Below the pieces are notes generated by a model. It was not told the DNA's origin. It searched no databases and was given only the letters and a program-made list of their open reading frames with translations. This document shows positions 53,501 through 61,182 of a stretch of DNA of 64,000 bases, piece after piece; position 1 is the stretch's first letter, and every line of letters starts with the position of its first letter. The stretch lies in assembly GCF_046115515.1 (NCBI RefSeq), contig NZ_CP175953.1, one strand, 5' to 3'. This DNA is from Gracilimonas sp017641085. Its GTDB lineage: Bacteria; Bacteroidota; Rhodothermia; Balneolales; Balneolaceae. The position numbers and the translations under genes are program-made.

Positions 53501-56267
53501 CAATCACAGAATCAATAACAACCCAATTGGTGTCTGCGTCTTCTTCCACCATAGGGTTGGTGGCAACGAATTTACCTTCGAAAAGGGTACCGTAGGCATC
53601 TCCGCCATTTTCTGCTGATAACGTAATATCCTCGCTGCCGTGCAAGGTATTGTCCGGCTGTTCAAGAATAGCCACACGTTCGGTTGTGCCATTATGTGTG
53701 TTGTCAATACGAAGGGCATAGGAGGTATCCGCAACGGTTACCTGGGTGCCATCAAATCGATCATATTCAAAACCGTATGTGACGGTTCGGAGGAGGTAAT
53801 CACCATCTGCCAAACCTGAAGTCAGGAATGGATAGGTATAATCACCGGCTCCATCCAGAGAATCTACTGGCAACGTCACCAGCTCAGAATAAGTAGTATC
53901 CGTTTCGGTATAGGTACCATACTGGATCATGACGCTGTCCACCAACTCGCGGTTGCTTTGCAGATCAAGGTCGAGCTCCAGCGTATCGCGAACGGTGTTA
54001 TTGGCGAACCCGTCAAGTAAGGCTACCCAGGGTACTTCATTATTGAAGATCTGGATAGTTCCAACATTTGGAGTACCAATGTAGTTTTCATTCTCATTCC
54101 CAAATACATCGGTAAAGTTTACGGTTATATCACCTGATCCGGGAGTCAGATCCACATCTACGTCCATATCATTATCCGGGATTGCAAACTCTACAGTATA
54201 GGTATCAGATGTTTGAGCGGTTATTTCACCGACAATTATATCACCACCGTAATCTAATTCAAATTCGGCACCATCAGCGGCTATGTCATCCGCATAATGG
54301 GTGAATTCAAGCGTAAGAACTCCACCGGCATTAATCGGAGGGTAATTGCCATCGGCGTTATCGGCAAGGATGTCAATACCGTTTACTTCCGATAGAATAT
54401 AGTCGGCCGATACGTTATCTACGTTGACCGGGAAGTACATAGGCATGCTGTTATTGCCCAGATTATCAGTAGAGATAACTCGGAATACGACCATGCCATC
54501 AAACAACTCATTGGTCAGATCTCCGTCATAATCCTCCGAGTCGAAAGCAAACCGGAAGGGATATTCGGTGAGAGAAGTTACATTGAAGAAGTTGGTGGTT
54601 GAATCAATAAGTACCCGTTGTACATCTACATCCAATTCGTTCAGATCATCATCTGTTGAGTTGAATTGAACTCTGGTGTTGTCACCGGTTATGTAGTCGG
54701 TTCCTCCAAAATCAATAGCATCAAGAAGAGCCATTGTGAGTGAGGGTGCAGTAGTGTCGTAAAAAACCGGATTGGCCCTGGTGTTAAATGTAGAACCATC
54801 GGCATCGGAAACGACCGCCCGCACATAATACATGCTGCCATCGATAAGTCCGAGGCTCGCCGGAGTATCAAACACATCACTAAGAACGGCATCATCCAGC
54901 GTGTAGGTTGTATCAATATTACCTGCACCAAAGTTTGGATCGGATGAAAGCTGAATGGTTGCTCCGGTGTATTCACCTTCTTTGTCCGGAGTAAGCTGAA
55001 CTGTAAGATTATTGTTGAAAGCTGTATGCGGATAAGGCTCCATCAGGAAGTAGTCATCGGTATTGAAATCGATGATATCCACATTGTCGGTATCAGATCC
55101 GCTGTTTCCGGCAGCATCGGTAACCTCCAGTGTAATGTTGCCATTACTTTGAGAATAAGGCTTAAGGTTTACACTGAAGATAAATAAGGTATCTCCCTGA
55201 ACGGTTAGCCGGCCGGCATCATCATGTTCCTGAATAGTGCCTGAGAAAAGATCGCCAAAGAGAGTTAAATCCACATTATAATCGTCTCTTAAGCTATCTT
55301 CGCTTAGATATGTATCTCGCACATCATAGATAAGGGTATTCACACCTGTATTCGCATTCGGAACAACATTAGCCGTAGGAGCGGCACCATCTATGGTTAG
55401 TAATTGTACGGTGGGTGCGGTGTTGTCATTAACAGTTGGAGAAACTTGTGCCTGAGTTTCATTACCAGCACCATCTGTAATATCAACATCAATAGTTGGC
55501 GATGTAGGTGAAGAAGGGACAAATTCTGTCAAATCAACCAAAAAAGTAAAGGTATAATCTAAAGAGTCATTTCTGGTGGTATCTACGAGAGTACCGGCAT
55601 TGAAATGATCAGTTATTGATCCAACAGCATTGAATGTTGTATCAACACCATCTAAAACAGACAAGTCAAATACAAAATCATCATTAGAGTACTCAAGAAA
55701 ATCATCCTGAACCTGTACCCTAAGAGTATCTCCTCCAATTCTTGGTTCATCATCTACCGAATAATTATCTAAAGTGATTGATGCTACAGTCGGAGCATCA
55801 TCATCTATATAAATATCAACATAGATCTCTCCGTCAAGAACAGATGCATTATTCGGATCATTATCATCATCTATATAGGCTCTTGCCCGGATGGTATAGA
55901 AATTTGTGGCATTGGGAGCGAAAGTACCTTCATAGGTATTCTCAATCGCCAAACCTGTTGTTGAAAAAGATTCATTTGCAGCAAATGTATCATAGGCACC
56001 ATCAGCATCAGTACCTTTTTGATATATCTGAACTGAATTTACTGTATCACCTTGAGCGAATACATCAACTTCGATGTAATCCAGGCTGTCGGTTAAAACG
56101 CCCGGATCGATGTCAAATTCAAATACCGTAGTACTTGTGCCGAGAATGTCAGCAGAATCTGGTGTAACAAATGTATCTTGAAAAACTCCACTTTGAGCAT
56201 ACGCATACTGCGTTCCCAAAAAGAGCATAAGAATTGCATACAGAAATGGTAGAAATCTGGATCTCAT
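50559..56267 (-). CDS. Giant acidic cell-surface protein with Ig-like repeats and T9SS type A sorting domain
   Basis: A 1902-residue exported protein with a signal peptide ending in YAYAQ. It consists mostly of Asp/Thr/Asn-rich beta-sandwich repeats (FTVPSSPTSPTIDVDITDGAGNE, DAAGNSGSD, GSGDITVNFTDVFGNEN and others), the layout of Ig-like/cadherin-like adhesins or fibrils. The C-terminus (about 1825-1902) is the type IX sorting module: FHMDQNYPNPFNPTTTI, then VYNTLGQEVMTLV, GTYKVQFDA and GMYIYRIVAGDF. It is therefore exported to the surface by a type IX-like secretion system. Two Cys pairs occur only near CETVCRED. It sits between two paralogous two-component systems and ends at its own terminator. 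Function: adhesion or surface layer, inferred. Confidence 0.88.
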   Translation of the reverse strand: MRSRFLPFLYAILMLFLGTQYAYAQSGVFQDTFVTPDSADILGTSTTVFEFDIDPGVLTDSLDYIEVDVFAQGDTVNSVQIYQKGTDADGAYDTFAANESFSTTGLAIENTYEGTFAPNATNFYTIRARAYIDDDNDPNNASVLDGEIYVDIYIDDDAPTVASITLDNYSVDDEPRIGGDTLRVQVQDDFLEYSNDDFVFDLSVLDGVDTTFNAVGSITDHFNAGTLVDTTRNDSLDYTFTFLVDLTEFVPSSPTSPTIDVDITDGAGNETQAQVSPTVNDNTAPTVQLLTIDGAAPTANVVPNANTGVNTLIYDVRDTYLSEDSLRDDYNVDLTLFGDLFSGTIQEHDDAGRLTVQGDTLFIFSVNLKPYSQSNGNITLEVTDAAGNSGSDTDNVDIIDFNTDDYFLMEPYPHTAFNNNLTVQLTPDKEGEYTGATIQLSSDPNFGAGNIDTTYTLDDAVLSDVFDTPASLGLIDGSMYYVRAVVSDADGSTFNTRANPVFYDTTAPSLTMALLDAIDFGGTDYITGDNTRVQFNSTDDDLNELDVDVQRVLIDSTTNFFNVTSLTEYPFRFAFDSEDYDGDLTNELFDGMVVFRVISTDNLGNNSMPMYFPVNVDNVSADYILSEVNGIDILADNADGNYPPINAGGVLTLEFTHYADDIAADGAEFELDYGGDIIVGEITAQTSDTYTVEFAIPDNDMDVDVDLTPGSGDITVNFTDVFGNENENYIGTPNVGTIQIFNNEVPWVALLDGFANNTVRDTLELDLDLQSNRELVDSVMIQYGTYTETDTTYSELVTLPVDSLDGAGDYTYPFLTSGLADGDYLLRTVTYGFEYDRFDGTQVTVADTSYALRIDNTHNGTTERVAILEQPDNTLHGSEDITLSAENGGDAYGTLFEGKFVATNPMVEEDADTNWVVIDSVIVETTDGIFTTDVDEATLETLFDIDNVEGVFTFRAVGFDSAGIFQNITGNMDDPMAVATIEVFYDDISPSGAIAVNGMSIEHPSSPVNSDDWDSQSFIDFNVWSGMVTIGFELDEEENDFNRAVLDIRRGAAREPGDYDAFRSSQDQTIATLTGAGATYELDVDDLDPGAVYVLTMYLIDDFGNRYEAGTVEFTAVGPRAHITGLSDEHGDIYVQATPHTQTAILEVSTDSGATYEQVSVIEDGDFDYYTSASYDGFKQAMMNLEDFQLPLGNLMFRLTAGENEELYESEYQNSTTIMINHSESSDVRAKAGPEVNQMQGVFTPITSDDIDLSLYRAKGEINDIRVEIAPINTNDNVSLFLLADENTFSTLNDLEWAIFPRWAGYTDTEWFGISSPLEAIDGNYLGFKADGNTIRLDDDIDITGGGKFFAYVTTVLPTGETIMTREIIEVQRVAAQNGGTVTSQDGNFMIDIQENTLDRNANLMIEEDPSSLFFTHDSEAQYGQIGTAYYLNSFTSNAVREGRRVNFSIAYNPADIMDLNENGSTDDEIAALCVGFTDVGDTDISFQGILDKQIDTDNNMFHFTMDYLPTNAMRFALVLEGAIVNNPGSMRVVNTSIDSDSPYVNEDHLLSITVSDDKVNSFDEYWVIVDGSIVEYDTNFPDGLENGLRLESDYDIEDLNLNEGLHTVRFVITNDNGNRLDVTYDFIVDKKKPVISQDIQFVDMIQSGHKNTLSFKVRDAMAGDQPGSGVALDEIFVDVYLIEPDKRYGAYDTASGTWHYRQDVFKRYFKQYSEGDFMMGDGSRSDSMGLYFEVVFNQELEVSGYEFVVHNGDFVFDEDSLKTCETVCREDDFEIENYHEGGIMDRASNQANAVSFTVGIDPTVTSNEEENVIPEKFHMDQNYPNPFNPTTTIQYGIPEASDVIMKVYNTLGQEVMTLVNDRKSAGTYKVQFDAATLASGMYIYRIVAGDFVQTKKLMLIK

Positions 56268-56658
56268 GATTACCCCTTGTATTATTTATTGTTTGTTTAG
56301 TAACCCCTAATCAGTTGAGATAAGCGTACCCACTTATTTATTCGCTCCCCGTAAAAATGACTAGATGTATTTAGTAAGTACCGAAAAAAAATTAATTGAT
56401 CACCGCCTGTTTATGCAGTTTTCAATTAAGAATGAGCCTAATGTGTGAATCTTATCTTAATGAGTCAAATTATATTTGTGTTACTGCTACTTCAAGTAAT
56501 ATAAAGCAGGAATCAACTTTGGGAACTCATGCATGTTTCTCTTTCTCTTGATTTATTGATGATTTACAGCTTACTTCAAACAACATACCTATGCGGTGTT
56601 TCGGGTGCGAAAATCTCGTTATTTCCTTTACATTTTTAATTTAAATCGGGTAAGCAAT
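56268..56658. other. Divergent intergenic region between the surface protein and the secreted-protein/kinase operon
   Basis: About 390 AT-rich nt without a convincing gene. It holds an 8-bp inverted repeat ttaattga/tcaattaa (56392-56399 with 56422-56429). Both flanking genes start here, so promoters are expected, but I could not fix them. Confidence 0.5.
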
Positions 56659-57390
56659 ATGAAAGTAATACAAAAAGCATTTTTTGTGCTATTTATTTTG
56701 GGATGGGCATTTATTAATCGAGCTTCAGCACAATCAGAACCTGAATGTAAACAAGGTGTCAATACATGCATCAATAATAATTTGGATTATGATGTAAACG
56801 TATTTGTTGAGATTGATACCACTGCAAGACAAGGAGCGGGGCGACAACAGAGTCAGAGCAACAGAATTAATCACATTCCTAAAAAATCAAATATCCGATA
56901 TGACCTTCAGAACCGGTTGCCAAAGGATGAAATAAAATTTGTGGTTGTACTTGATAGTGTCAAAATGGACAGTTCTAAAGCATTTGGAGTAAAAATAGCA
57001 TTAGGCAAACCTGGCGATATAACTGGAACCAGAGGAAATATCAGGTTTAATATCCCACATCATTTTGAGTTTGGAAAATCTTCAGAAAGAGGAAAGTATG
57101 AGGCTGTGGTTCACTATAAAAAAATACATTCGGTAAAGCGTAATCAGATTGCTCCACAGCTTGCAGAAATAGCATTTGAGGAAAAATCATGCGAAATGAA
57201 AGATGGGGAAAGTTTTACATGTTCGGGATCAGGAAATAAAAGTCTCAACTTTACATCTAGAGATAGTGAGGACTTTATAGATTTTATTCTTCAAGAATAT
57301 GATGAAGTGATAAATCATTATATAAAGTCATATTTCACTGATGTTGATCCGAATATTGAACACCCGGAAACTGATCCTGGAGGGGGATGA
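56659..57390 (+). CDS. Secreted protein of unknown function coupled to a sensor kinase
   Basis: 243 residues from ATG 56659 (the frame extends 21 codons upstream). The signal peptide ends in RASAQS. The mature protein has paired Cys (ECKQGVNTCINNN; EKSCEMKDGESFTCSGSG) and a beta-strand pattern (NIRYDLQNRLPKDEIKFVVVLDSV, NIRFNIPHHFEFGKSSERGKYEAVVHYKKIHS). No family recognised. Its TGA overlaps the ATG of the kinase gene (57387), so the two are made together; a ligand-presenting or accessory sensor role is inferred. The gene is AT-rich. Confidence 0.65.
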   Translation: MKVIQKAFFVLFILGWAFINRASAQSEPECKQGVNTCINNNLDYDVNVFVEIDTTARQGAGRQQSQSNRINHIPKKSNIRYDLQNRLPKDEIKFVVVLDSVKMDSSKAFGVKIALGKPGDITGTRGNIRFNIPHHFEFGKSSERGKYEAVVHYKKIHSVKRNQIAPQLAEIAFEEKSCEMKDGESFTCSGSGNKSLNFTSRDSEDFIDFILQEYDEVINHYIKSYFTDVDPNIEHPETDPGGG

Positions 57391-60242
57391 AAATAAGTAA
57401 GTTTATTTTTTTTCTTTCTCTAACAAGTTTGTCAATGTCCGGTTTAGTCCAATCTCAGGGATTACCGGACATTAACTTTTACGGTGTTGAAGACTTTCCG
57501 GGAAGCAGGCAAAACTGGGCAATGGCACAGGATAGTACTGGAACTTTATTTTTTGGAAATAGTTCAGGCATTTTAAGATTCGACGGTATTGAATGGACTT
57601 TTATCCATCTTCCGATCAATGATGTTGTACGCGCATTATTGAAAAGTACCGATGGAGACATCTATTATACTTCTTTAAATGATTTTGGGGTTTTGAAATC
57701 AGATTCATTGTCTAATTTTTATGCCGAAAGTTTTATTTCGAAGTTACCGGAAGATCAACAGACTGGCTTTGGTACTGTTTGGGATGTAAAGGAATATCAA
57801 GGCGCTATTTTCTTTCAGGCTGACCACCATATTTTTGTATTAGAGGGTGATTCTTTACGAGTAATTGAGTCTGACACTTACCTGAGACGCCTTCATTTTT
57901 TTGAAGACAAATTAATCACTACAAAGAGAGGAACAGGATTAGTCAGTGTAGAGAAAGATACACTATTGCCGATTTTAGAGCCGAATCCTTTTAGTGAAGT
58001 ATCGCCCTATGTTGTAGAAAAAGTGGGTGATAATTATTTGTTTCTTAGCAGGGAACAAGGAGTACATTTATATACGGGTGGAGAATTTCGATTATTGAAC
58101 AGCTCTTTAACAGATTCTCTTATTAAACATTGGCCATACCGGGCCACCAATATTAATGATAATGAAATAGCTGTTGCCACAGTTTCAGGGGGAGTCTATT
58201 TCATTGGTGAGGAGGGTAAAATAAATGATGTGTTCACAACTAAAGAAGGGTTGAATACCAATGTTACCTACGATGTTTTTTTAGATGATGAAGAAAATTT
58301 ATGGGTTACACTAGATAACGGTTTATCTCACCTCTTGATAAATAAACCCAATTACAGGATTGATGAAAGAAAAGGTTATCAGGGTTTAAGTACAGGAATT
58401 ATAGAGTTCCGGGGAAAATTATATGCGGGTACAACTGAAGGGTTATTTGAAATAGACTTTAACACTGGGGATATAAAAAAGCTCAATACACCTTTCACAA
58501 GAGTGATGAGTTTGAAAACAAACGGAAGTTCTTTGATAGTCAATACAGAGAATGGAATCTATTTTAAAGAAAACGAGAATTTTATAAATACGGGTATATC
58601 AGGAGTTCATAGTGTAAGATTAGATCCATCAGAAACAGACTTTTTTTACATTTCTCAGGGAAATTTGATATCCAAAGTGTTCTATTCCGGTTTAGAGAGC
58701 GAAATTTTTATAGAAGCTGATTCAGAGTACGATATCGAAGACTTTATTTTCTTTAATAACGAACTCTGGTACACTACAGCTGACAGGCAAATTTTTAGAA
58801 ACAGAAACTTCAATAAAAAAAATACCAAGTATCTTGTGAGATTGGCTGAAAGGGGAGGGTTTGAATTCTTTGAAGTTTTAAAAGACCAATTGACAGTAGG
58901 CACCACGAATGGTCTTTTCTACTTTGACGAATCAGCAGATAAATTTAGAAAAGATTCGACCTTCAATGATATAGAGTTTGTAAGAGATCAAGTAAATGCA
59001 TTCGAAGTTTGTGGGGCGGACTCGATTTGGTTCAGGGTGAATCGAAAAGTAAAACTTGCGACTCGAAAAGATGATAAATGGGAAACTATATCAACTCCAT
59101 TTCAGTCAATAGGCTTTGAAGAAACTGTAAGTCATATTTCTTGCATCAATGATAAGGTTTGGTTTGGTACCTCAAACGGTATTGATATTCTGGAAATTAA
59201 CTCGAAGAATGCGGTAAGTGCTTTCAAAACCAATATCACCGGTATTTACATCAACCGAGACTCGCTGATTTATGGAGGCTTCGGCGAACCGCAGCAGCCC
59301 ATTGTTTTACCTTATGCCAATAACGAGCTCAGGTTTAGTTATGCAGCTGCCAGTTATGTGGCCCCTGACCGCAACCAGTACCAGGTGAAGCTGGAAGGAT
59401 TTGATTCAGACTGGAGCACATGGACGTCCGAAACCCAGAAAGATTATACCAACATCCCGGAAGGGAAATATATGTTCAGGGTCCGCAGTAAGAATGTGTA
59501 TGATGTAGCTGGGATTAGTGATGCTATCCCGTTTGAAATCCTCCCGCCCTGGTACCGAACCTGGTGGGCCTATTTGTTATACACGTTTACCATTGCCGGG
59601 ATTTTATACCTGGCTTATAAAATCAGGATTAACCAGATTCTTCGGGTACAGCGAATACGGAATAATATTGCCAGCGATCTGCACGATGAAGTAAGCGCCA
59701 CGCTTAGCAGTATCAGTTACTTTGCAGAGGCTATTAAAAGCGACAAACTGAAAAAAGACAAAAGTCGGTTTGTTAACTTAATTGCCAACAGCGCGGATGA
59801 CGCCAAAGAAAAAATCACTGACATCGTGTGGGCTATAAACCCGGAGCATGATGATTGGCTGTCTTTTCTTTCAAAGTGCCGCCGTTTTACCTCAGACCTG
59901 CTGGAAAGTAAAGAGATGGATTACAGCCTCAAGATTGATGAGTTCATTCCCGGTAAGCTGGACATGCAATTACGTCAACATCTGTGGCTGATCTTCAAGG
60001 AAATGGTAACCAATGCCGTGCGTCATTCCCAAGCTACTCAGCTGGATGTAATCATGAAGTATGAAAACGGCGAGTTAAAACTGGTAGTTCAGGATAATGG
60101 AGAAGGTATGGATGTGGATAGCATTCGAAAAGGGAACGGGCTGGTAAACATCCACAAACGGGCTGAGCAGATAAACGGAGAGATCTCTCTGAAAACATCC
60201 GAAGGTTTCGGAACCCGATGGATGTTAAAAGTTCCTCTTTAA
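57387..60242 (+). CDS. Sensor histidine kinase with propeller-type sensor, Y_Y_Y domain and NarL/LytS-like kinase domain
   Basis: The 951-residue product has a Sec signal, then about 600 residues of WD-like/propeller repeats (NWAMAQDSTGTLFFGNSSGILRFDG; NVTYDVFLDDEENLWVTLDNGL and others), a Y_Y_Y domain (ELRFSYAAASYVAPDRNQYQVKLEGFDSDWSTWTSE, about 650-715), a membrane helix, and the kinase: SDLHDEVSATLSSISYFAEAI with His766 as phosphoacceptor, then NAVRHSQATQLDVI and GNGLVNIHKRAEQINGEISL. This is a hybrid-type layout without receiver domain. A sharp base-composition change lies near 59270, at the sensor/signalling boundary. Its regulator follows after 89 nt. Confidence 0.87.
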   Translation: MKISKFIFFLSLTSLSMSGLVQSQGLPDINFYGVEDFPGSRQNWAMAQDSTGTLFFGNSSGILRFDGIEWTFIHLPINDVVRALLKSTDGDIYYTSLNDFGVLKSDSLSNFYAESFISKLPEDQQTGFGTVWDVKEYQGAIFFQADHHIFVLEGDSLRVIESDTYLRRLHFFEDKLITTKRGTGLVSVEKDTLLPILEPNPFSEVSPYVVEKVGDNYLFLSREQGVHLYTGGEFRLLNSSLTDSLIKHWPYRATNINDNEIAVATVSGGVYFIGEEGKINDVFTTKEGLNTNVTYDVFLDDEENLWVTLDNGLSHLLINKPNYRIDERKGYQGLSTGIIEFRGKLYAGTTEGLFEIDFNTGDIKKLNTPFTRVMSLKTNGSSLIVNTENGIYFKENENFINTGISGVHSVRLDPSETDFFYISQGNLISKVFYSGLESEIFIEADSEYDIEDFIFFNNELWYTTADRQIFRNRNFNKKNTKYLVRLAERGGFEFFEVLKDQLTVGTTNGLFYFDESADKFRKDSTFNDIEFVRDQVNAFEVCGADSIWFRVNRKVKLATRKDDKWETISTPFQSIGFEETVSHISCINDKVWFGTSNGIDILEINSKNAVSAFKTNITGIYINRDSLIYGGFGEPQQPIVLPYANNELRFSYAAASYVAPDRNQYQVKLEGFDSDWSTWTSETQKDYTNIPEGKYMFRVRSKNVYDVAGISDAIPFEILPPWYRTWWAYLLYTFTIAGILYLAYKIRINQILRVQRIRNNIASDLHDEVSATLSSISYFAEAIKSDKLKKDKSRFVNLIANSADDAKEKITDIVWAINPEHDDWLSFLSKCRRFTSDLLESKEMDYSLKIDEFIPGKLDMQLRQHLWLIFKEMVTNAVRHSQATQLDVIMKYENGELKLVVQDNGEGMDVDSIRKGNGLVNIHKRAEQINGEISLKTSEGFGTRWMLKVPL

Positions 60243-60251
60243 CCAAGACCA

Positions 60252-60265
60252 CATAAGTATGTAGT
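60252..60265 (+). promoter_or_regulatory. Shared 14-bp intergenic motif, copy 2 (CATAAGTATGTAGT)
   Basis: Identical to 50172-50185. Here it lies between the second kinase and the second regulator, 67 nt before the GTG start of the regulator, a position consistent with regulation of that gene. Confidence 0.5.
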
Positions 60266-60331
60266 ATGTTTTTCAGTGGAACGGGCTATATTTAAAGCAG
60301 TAAACATCTTACAAAGTAACAAGGGCTTATC

Positions 60332-60970
60332 GTGATAAAAGTTGGTATCGTAGAAGACAATGAGTACATGCGGGAAGGGTGGGAAACCTTCATCGATCAT
60401 GAAAGGGATTTAACGGTAATTGGAAGTTTTGGTTCGTGTGAAGAAGCCTTTGAATCAGATGCCATCAATAAAGTGGATTTGATGATTATGGATATTGGTC
60501 TGCCGGGAATGACCGGCATTGAAGGAGTTAAGTACATGAGAGAAAATCATCCCGATGTGAATATCATTATGGCAACGGTTCATGATGATGACGACCACAT
60601 TTTCGATGCTTTGAAAGCAGGGGCCGTTGGTTACCTGATGAAAAAAGTTACTCCTGACGAAATGGTTCATGCTATTCGGGATGCTCATGAAGGCGGTTCT
60701 CCAATCACCCCAAACATAGCGCGAAAAGTGATAGCCACCTTTCAAAAGGCAGCCGACCTGGAAGAGGAACTGTCGGATCGGGAAATACAAATCCTCAAAG
60801 AACTGGCTACAGGCCGCTCGTATGCCGCCATAGGGAAAAAGATATTCTTATCGGTGGATGGCGTCCGGCATCATATCCGCAACATTTACCAAAAACTGGA
60901 AGTGCATTCCCGTTCCGAAGCCATCGCCAAAGGTATTACCCGTCATATCATTGACCCTGACAACGACTAA
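60332..60970 (+). CDS. NarL/LuxR-type response regulator (partner of the propeller kinase)
   Basis: The 212-residue product starts at GTG 60332. Its receiver domain has IVEDNEYMREGWE, Asp54 in LMIMDIGLPGMTG, the Thr in MATVHDDDDH and Lys in LMKKVTPDEMV, and a C-terminal helix-turn-helix LSDREIQILKELATGRSYAAIGKKIFLSVDGVRHHIRNIYQKLEV. It is paralogous to the regulator at 49503-50126, with the same REGW and NIARKVI blocks. The 14-mer motif lies in its leader. Confidence 0.93.
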   Translation: MIKVGIVEDNEYMREGWETFIDHERDLTVIGSFGSCEEAFESDAINKVDLMIMDIGLPGMTGIEGVKYMRENHPDVNIIMATVHDDDDHIFDALKAGAVGYLMKKVTPDEMVHAIRDAHEGGSPITPNIARKVIATFQKAADLEEELSDREIQILKELATGRSYAAIGKKIFLSVDGVRHHIRNIYQKLEVHSRSEAIAKGITRHIIDPDND

Positions 60971-61077
60971 CAGCCCTGTATTCTGTCAGAACCACATTGT
61001 CATGCGGTTACATTTAGAGCATCCCTTTTTAGTTTGGGCGCAGTTAGTCCTTCCAGACTATACTAACCTAATACACT

Positions 61078-61112
61078 AAAGCTCTGTCTTTTGATAAAGA
61101 CGGGGCTTTTTT
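61078..61112 (+). terminator. Rho-independent terminator after the second regulator locus
   Basis: aaagctctgtctt (61078-61090) pairs with aagacggggcttt (61097-61109, two wobbles), loop ttgata, T-run 61107-61112. tactaacctaa (61061-61071) precedes it, as at the first locus. Confidence 0.92.
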
Positions 61113-61182
61113 AATTTCACATGCAGCGAAAATATCCCGATATTCAGCGCGAATTTCAGATGTACAAACCACGCAGCTTTTT

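Noticed and set aside
55778..56131. 117-codon plus-strand ORF opposite the surface-protein gene
   Set aside because: His/Tyr/Leu-rich low-complexity translation produced by the antisense of Asp/Thr-rich coding sequence; no start context and contained within a real gene.
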